Shown here one piece after another: positions 17,169 through 20,187 of a stretch of 20,187 nt of DNA. The notes below the pieces were generated by a model, which was not told the origin of the DNA, made no database searches, and saw nothing but the letters and a program-made list of their open reading frames with translations. Every line of letters begins with the position of its first letter. Within the stretch, counting starts at the first letter, position 1. This stretch comes from Silene noctiflora (taxonomy: Eukaryota > Streptophyta > Magnoliopsida > Caryophyllales > Caryophyllaceae), in contig VHZZ01002587.1 of assembly GCA_009801015.1 (NCBI GenBank), forward strand, positions 64,421 through 84,607, written 5' to 3'. Both the position numbers and the translations under genes were made by a program.

Positions 17169-17739
17169 TTCCCTGTTATATTAGCGTCTGTCCAAATTAA
17201 CTCAAAATCATGGTTCACAAAAATTGGACGCGCCTTAGGCCCATTGCACATACGTTAACAAATGGCCAGTTGGCCACTCACGGTGGAATTAGAATTTTGA
17301 GTTAGTAGCAGCGGTCGTAATCGAATAACTCGTGTTGGTTACAGGGTCGTGAGTCGTGACATAGCAGGCCGGCCAACCAGGTTCAGGTTGGGACGGTCAA
17401 TAATGGGTTCGAATTGGTTTTATACTTGTATGAAGTAGTTCATTCAGAGCCATATGGGACATTTTCGAGACCCTGTTCAAAATTTGAAATGTGGCTCTTA
17501 ATAATTCTATATTACATATGAAATAAGTCTTTGGAATTCAATAAAATTTTGTTTGATTTTTTATCACTAATTATATTCTAATTAGTAGTCAAATATAAAG
17601 TAACATTTTTAGATTTATGACATTTTATAAAAAAATTATTTGATATACATAATATTTATATAAATGGTTCATTGAAGATATTATAAATAATGTACACCAC
17701 TAATATGAAATAATAATAAAAATTTAAGAAAGGAAAAAC
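17169..17739. other. Intergenic, AT-rich
   Basis: It starts with moderately GC sequence (17169-17440), including another short GGTCGTGAGTCGTGACAT patch, then becomes strongly AT-rich. No gene or bounded repeat was identified. Confidence 0.45.
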
Positions 17740-17825
17740 AACATATATAAAACACAAATGCAAAGAGTCGAACCCCAAACTCACACAAAAATTTTAGCCT
17801 TTGTAATCAACTGAGCTAAATGGAC
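17740..17825 (-). mobile_element. tRNA-derived SINE-like sequence
   Basis: On the minus strand TTTAGCTCAGTTG (17820 down to 17808) is a good A box. GGTTCGACTC (17774 down to 17765) is a good B box about 34 bases further on, as in RNA polymerase III promoters of tRNA-derived SINEs. The stretch between them cannot form a proper anticodon arm, so it is not a working tRNA. An AT-rich tail follows on the minus strand. I found no target duplication; the outer limits are approximate. Confidence 0.5.
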
Positions 17826-17894
17826 TTTGTATTGATCTGCGCTATTTTGTACATATTTATGTTAACACTCTTATAATATGCAAGTGACATTAAG

Positions 17895-18424
17895 TAGGGC
17901 TGAGCAAAATTATACGATACGGTTTTATTATACGTATCCGATACGCTATACGAATTTAATTGTACGGATTTCCGGATATCCGATACGAATTTCCAGACAT
18001 CCGATACGGTTCTTTAAAAACCGTATCGGATAAGGATCGACAAAATATGAAATCGGATATACGGTATCCGATATGGTTGCCTTTTTTCTAGAATAAAATA
18101 TTAAAATATATACATAAATCACAAAATAACCAATATGTTGGTGATTAAACCTTATTAGTATTAAACTTTATAAGTTATTTACTCTTATAACTTTTTAAAA
18201 CACTTTTAAGTTGTTATAAAAACCAACAATCACACGTCGAAAAGAAAAAAACTATATTAAATTACATAAGTGAGGCTGAAAACCGGATACCGGATATACG
18301 GTTTCCGGATATACGGAAAAACCGGATATACGGTTTCCGTATATACGGAATAATCGTATCGGATAAGGATACTAAAAAAGGAGATTTAAAAAACCGGATA
18401 TCCGATTTTCTCCCCACTTGCCCT
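17895..18424. repeat. ACGGATATCCG-word island, possible hAT-type element
   Basis: Two clusters (about 17925-18080 and 18280-18400) consist of permuted, self-complementary words such as CCGATACGG, CGGATATCCG and CGGATATACGG. An AT-rich segment separates them. The left edge TAGGGCTGAGC resembles a hAT terminus. The right edge, GATTTTCTCCCCACTTGCCC, is a poor inverted match. No target duplication was found. A similar edge, ACATAAGTGAGGCTGAAAACC (split here as ACATAAG and TGAGGCTGAAAACC), occurs directly repeated at about 18264, suggesting two joined units. Confidence 0.45.
18001..18029. other. Perfect 11-bp hairpin
   Basis: CCGATACGGTT and AACCGTATCGG pair perfectly across a 7-base CTTTAAA loop. 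It is part of the word island and probably a by-product of it. Confidence 0.75.
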
Positions 18425-18731
18425 TCCACTTGCCTTATTGTGAGAGGGGCATTATCCATCTTCAGCTTGTGACGGATACTATCCGTCACAAACAAGACGC
18501 TTTAAGTTCATTATGGGGTCTCAGGTGGGGTTGGTTAGACTCGACTAACTATTATCTTAATTTCTAATTTTTCATGGATAATAATCAATTTGCAATAATA
18601 AATATTTGCGTCGAGTAATATTATTCGAATTCAGAAAAACTTCGGATCTTAAATTCCGGTGTCAGGTCGGATTATTTGTGTCGGTCAATTTCGCCGATCT
18701 AGTCCTATACTCCTATGGCCCAACTCCTAAC
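18425..18731. other. Intergenic, nothing recognised
   Basis: It contains a short inverted pair GTGACGGATACTATCCGTCAC (18469-18489, written GTGACGGATA-C-TATCCGTCAC) with a 10-base stem. Otherwise no gene or repeat is recognised. Confidence 0.45.
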
Positions 18732-19592
18732 TAGAGCCGGCTAATTTGACCCGAGCAAATTCGACCCAAAAGTATTGTGACCCTAAAATGACCCGACCCG
18801 ACCTAATATTGACCCGATTAAATTGATGACTCGACAATTATTAAGTTTAATTTTGATCAAAATAAAAATGATTTTGTATTTAGATTGATACATTTGACTT
18901 AATATTAAAGTAATTAAACCAAATAATAAGTTAAAAACTAAATTTAATGGTTAAAAATTGTAGCAATGCTATTAAGTAACCAGACCTGATAATAACTTGG
19001 CCAAAATGTAACCCGACTCGATAAATCATTTGTCTTGAAATAACCCGACCCGATAACAACCCAAACCCGGCTCGACTCAACCCGAAACGATAAGCTGACC
19101 TGATATAACCCGAACCTAGACTTGGCAAATCGGGTCAAAGGGTTGGGTTCAGGTCGGGCCAGTTCGAGCCTTTCATTGATTTAAGGTTATTTCGGGTTGG
19201 CTCAGGTCATTCGGGTTTCGGGTGTATTTCGGGTTGTTAGTCGAGTCAGTTTCGGGTCAAACAGGTCGGGTTATTTCGGGTCGGGTCATTTTCGGGTCAA
19301 TAAATAAGAGAGAAATAGTCATTTCAAGTCTTTTCGGTTCAATTAGAGTTATATTTTGTCGGGTCATTTTTGGTTTGGTTGGTTTCAGAACGGACCATTT
19401 TTGGGTCGGGTCAGTTACGGGTCAAGAAAGCTTGGATCATGTCCGGGTCGGGTTGGGTTAGTTTGGGTTTTCGGGTCACATTCGGGTGATGTATTTCGTG
19501 TCTCGGGCAGGGTCAATCAGGTCGAGTTATTTTTGTCAGGTCTACCCGAACCCAACTCAAACCCGTCCTAACGGACACGATCGCCACCTCTG
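18732..19592. mobile_element. hAT-like foldback element of CCCGA/GGGTC words
   Basis: An 861-bp island in which the left half (18732-about 19115) is written in ACCCGA words and the right half (about 19130-19592) in their complement, TCGGGT. The whole is a loose inverted repeat. Ends are TAGAGCCGGC and, in reverse, CAGAGGTGGC. Flanks are CTCCTAAC (18724-18731) and GTCCTAAC (19593-19600), an 8-bp duplication with one mismatch. The centre (19117-19136) contains TAGACTTGGCAAATCGGG, itself similar to a terminus, so two elements may be joined or nested. There is no transposase. Confidence 0.65.
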
Positions 19593-19613
19593 GTCCTAAC
19601 TTCCTTAGATATA

Positions 19614-19700
19614 CTCCCTCCAATTCCATATTTTCTTCCCTATTTCCTAAAACGGATTATTCAGGTTTTCTTCCCTATTTCCTTTTTAGTAAGTTTTGCA
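19614..19700. mobile_element. Truncated Stowaway-like terminus
   Basis: CTCCCTCC follows a TA at 19612-19613, as at a Stowaway left end. No matching GGAGGGAG end occurs downstream. TTTTCTTCCCTATTTCCT is directly repeated at 19631 and 19666. It could be a truncated copy or chance. Confidence 0.35.
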
Positions 19701-20072
19701 AACATACAATGACCATCTTGCCCTTGTTATGTTTTGGTATTTACAAAATTTGCCACTTATTTATGCATCCTATTTACACTAACCCAATATCCTAATCCAG
19801 ACCCTTACCCACTAACCCCAATTAAATTAACCCAGCCCAACCCAACTAATCACCTACTAACCCTAATGACTCCCGCGTATATTACCCTAGAACTAACCAG
19901 AAACCCTAACCTTTCTCTCTCTTCCGCCATTATTCGTCTTCCATTTCTCTCTCTAAATCCTCTGTAAATCTCTAAAATCGTTCATCTTCCTCCATTGTCT
20001 CTCATGTTCCAACTTCCAATCTTAGATCTAAACTCTCACCATCCTTAATCTTTCATTTATTCGTCCTTTCTA
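19701..20072 (+). promoter_or_regulatory. Probable upstream and leader region of the gene at the right edge
   Basis: AT-rich DNA passes into a pyrimidine-rich stretch (about 19905-20070) with repeated TTCTCTCTC and CTTCC words, typical of plant 5' leaders. No clear TATA box is fixed. Confidence 0.35.
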
Positions 20073-20187
20073 ATGAATTTTTCCCCAAAACGCGATATGG
20101 TTGAGGTTGTTGAGAAAATAAACCCAGAAACAAAGTCATTAATCCCAGATCTTGATGATGGTAGTTGTTTTTTCAACAACTCTGGTT
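20073..20187 (+). CDS. Probable 5' end of an unidentified gene, cut by the window edge
   Basis: An ATG at 20073 opens a frame of 38 codons to the last base without a stop. The peptide begins MNFSPKRDMVEVVEKI and continues to PDLDDGSCFFNNSG. It follows a CT-rich stretch of the kind seen in plant 5' UTRs, and the base composition becomes more codon-like. A 38-codon open frame has low statistical weight. I do not recognise the protein family. Confidence 0.45.
   Translation, partial: MNFSPKRDMVEVVEKINPETKSLIPDLDDGSCFFNNSG

Noticed and set aside
19222..19571. Overlapping open frames rich in Gly, Val, Arg and Phe
   Set aside because: They are translations of the GGGTC-word repeat in two frames. 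Such words rarely produce stops, so long frames arise by chance.

Overview
This window looks like nuclear DNA of a flowering plant, a eudicot. It has spliced genes with GT-AG introns, AT-rich intergenic DNA, and abundant plant-type MITEs, a solo LTR and tRNA-derived repeats. There are no bacterial-style operons or ribosome-binding sites. The repeated word ACTCCGTAT and the style of the repeats make Caryophyllales plausible, but that is inference and not proven here. Two complete plant genes on the + strand, and the probable start of a third, can be read by joining exons by hand.

Layout. Positions 1-2.4 kb are repeat-rich intergenic DNA, with a Tourist-like MITE (227-527) and a degraded CGGGT-rich island (about 1265-2345). 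A four-exon short-chain dehydrogenase/reductase (SDR) gene runs from 2795 to 11636 and encodes 266 residues. Its introns have been loaded with transposons. Intron 1 holds two Stowaway elements. Intron 2 holds a small tandem repeat and a SINE-like tRNA relic. Intron 3 (5.9 kb) holds a 1.1 kb foldback element and a 2.8 kb solo LTR with an exact 5-bp target duplication. A 692-bp hAT-type element with an exact 8-bp duplication is nested inside that LTR.

From 11.6 to 14.2 kb lie the SDR 3' flank, another Stowaway MITE, a CACAGT microsatellite and a roughly 220-bp tandem duplication just upstream of the second gene. Positions 14196-16317 encode a three-exon, 361-residue SBP-box transcription factor of the SPL13 type, with a miR156/157 target site at 16067-16086.

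From 16.7 to 19.6 kb the sequence is a run of word-rich repeat islands. Two of these can be bounded by near-perfect 8-bp target duplications and TAGA-type termini, so they are best read as non-autonomous hAT elements. A third, made of ACGGATATCCG-like palindromes, has a similar terminus but no clear duplication. The last 0.6 kb has a CT-rich leader and an open reading frame starting at 20073 that runs off the right edge.

How the genes work together. The SPL gene is a classical miR156-controlled developmental regulator. The SDR is a probable pseudoenzyme-like Rossmann protein whose cofactor-loop glycines and most catalytic residues are replaced. Nothing links the two functionally beyond adjacency. 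No dramatic new gene system was found. The most notable pattern is that the CGGGT 'word' islands repeatedly turn out to be hAT-like elements with different internal vocabularies.
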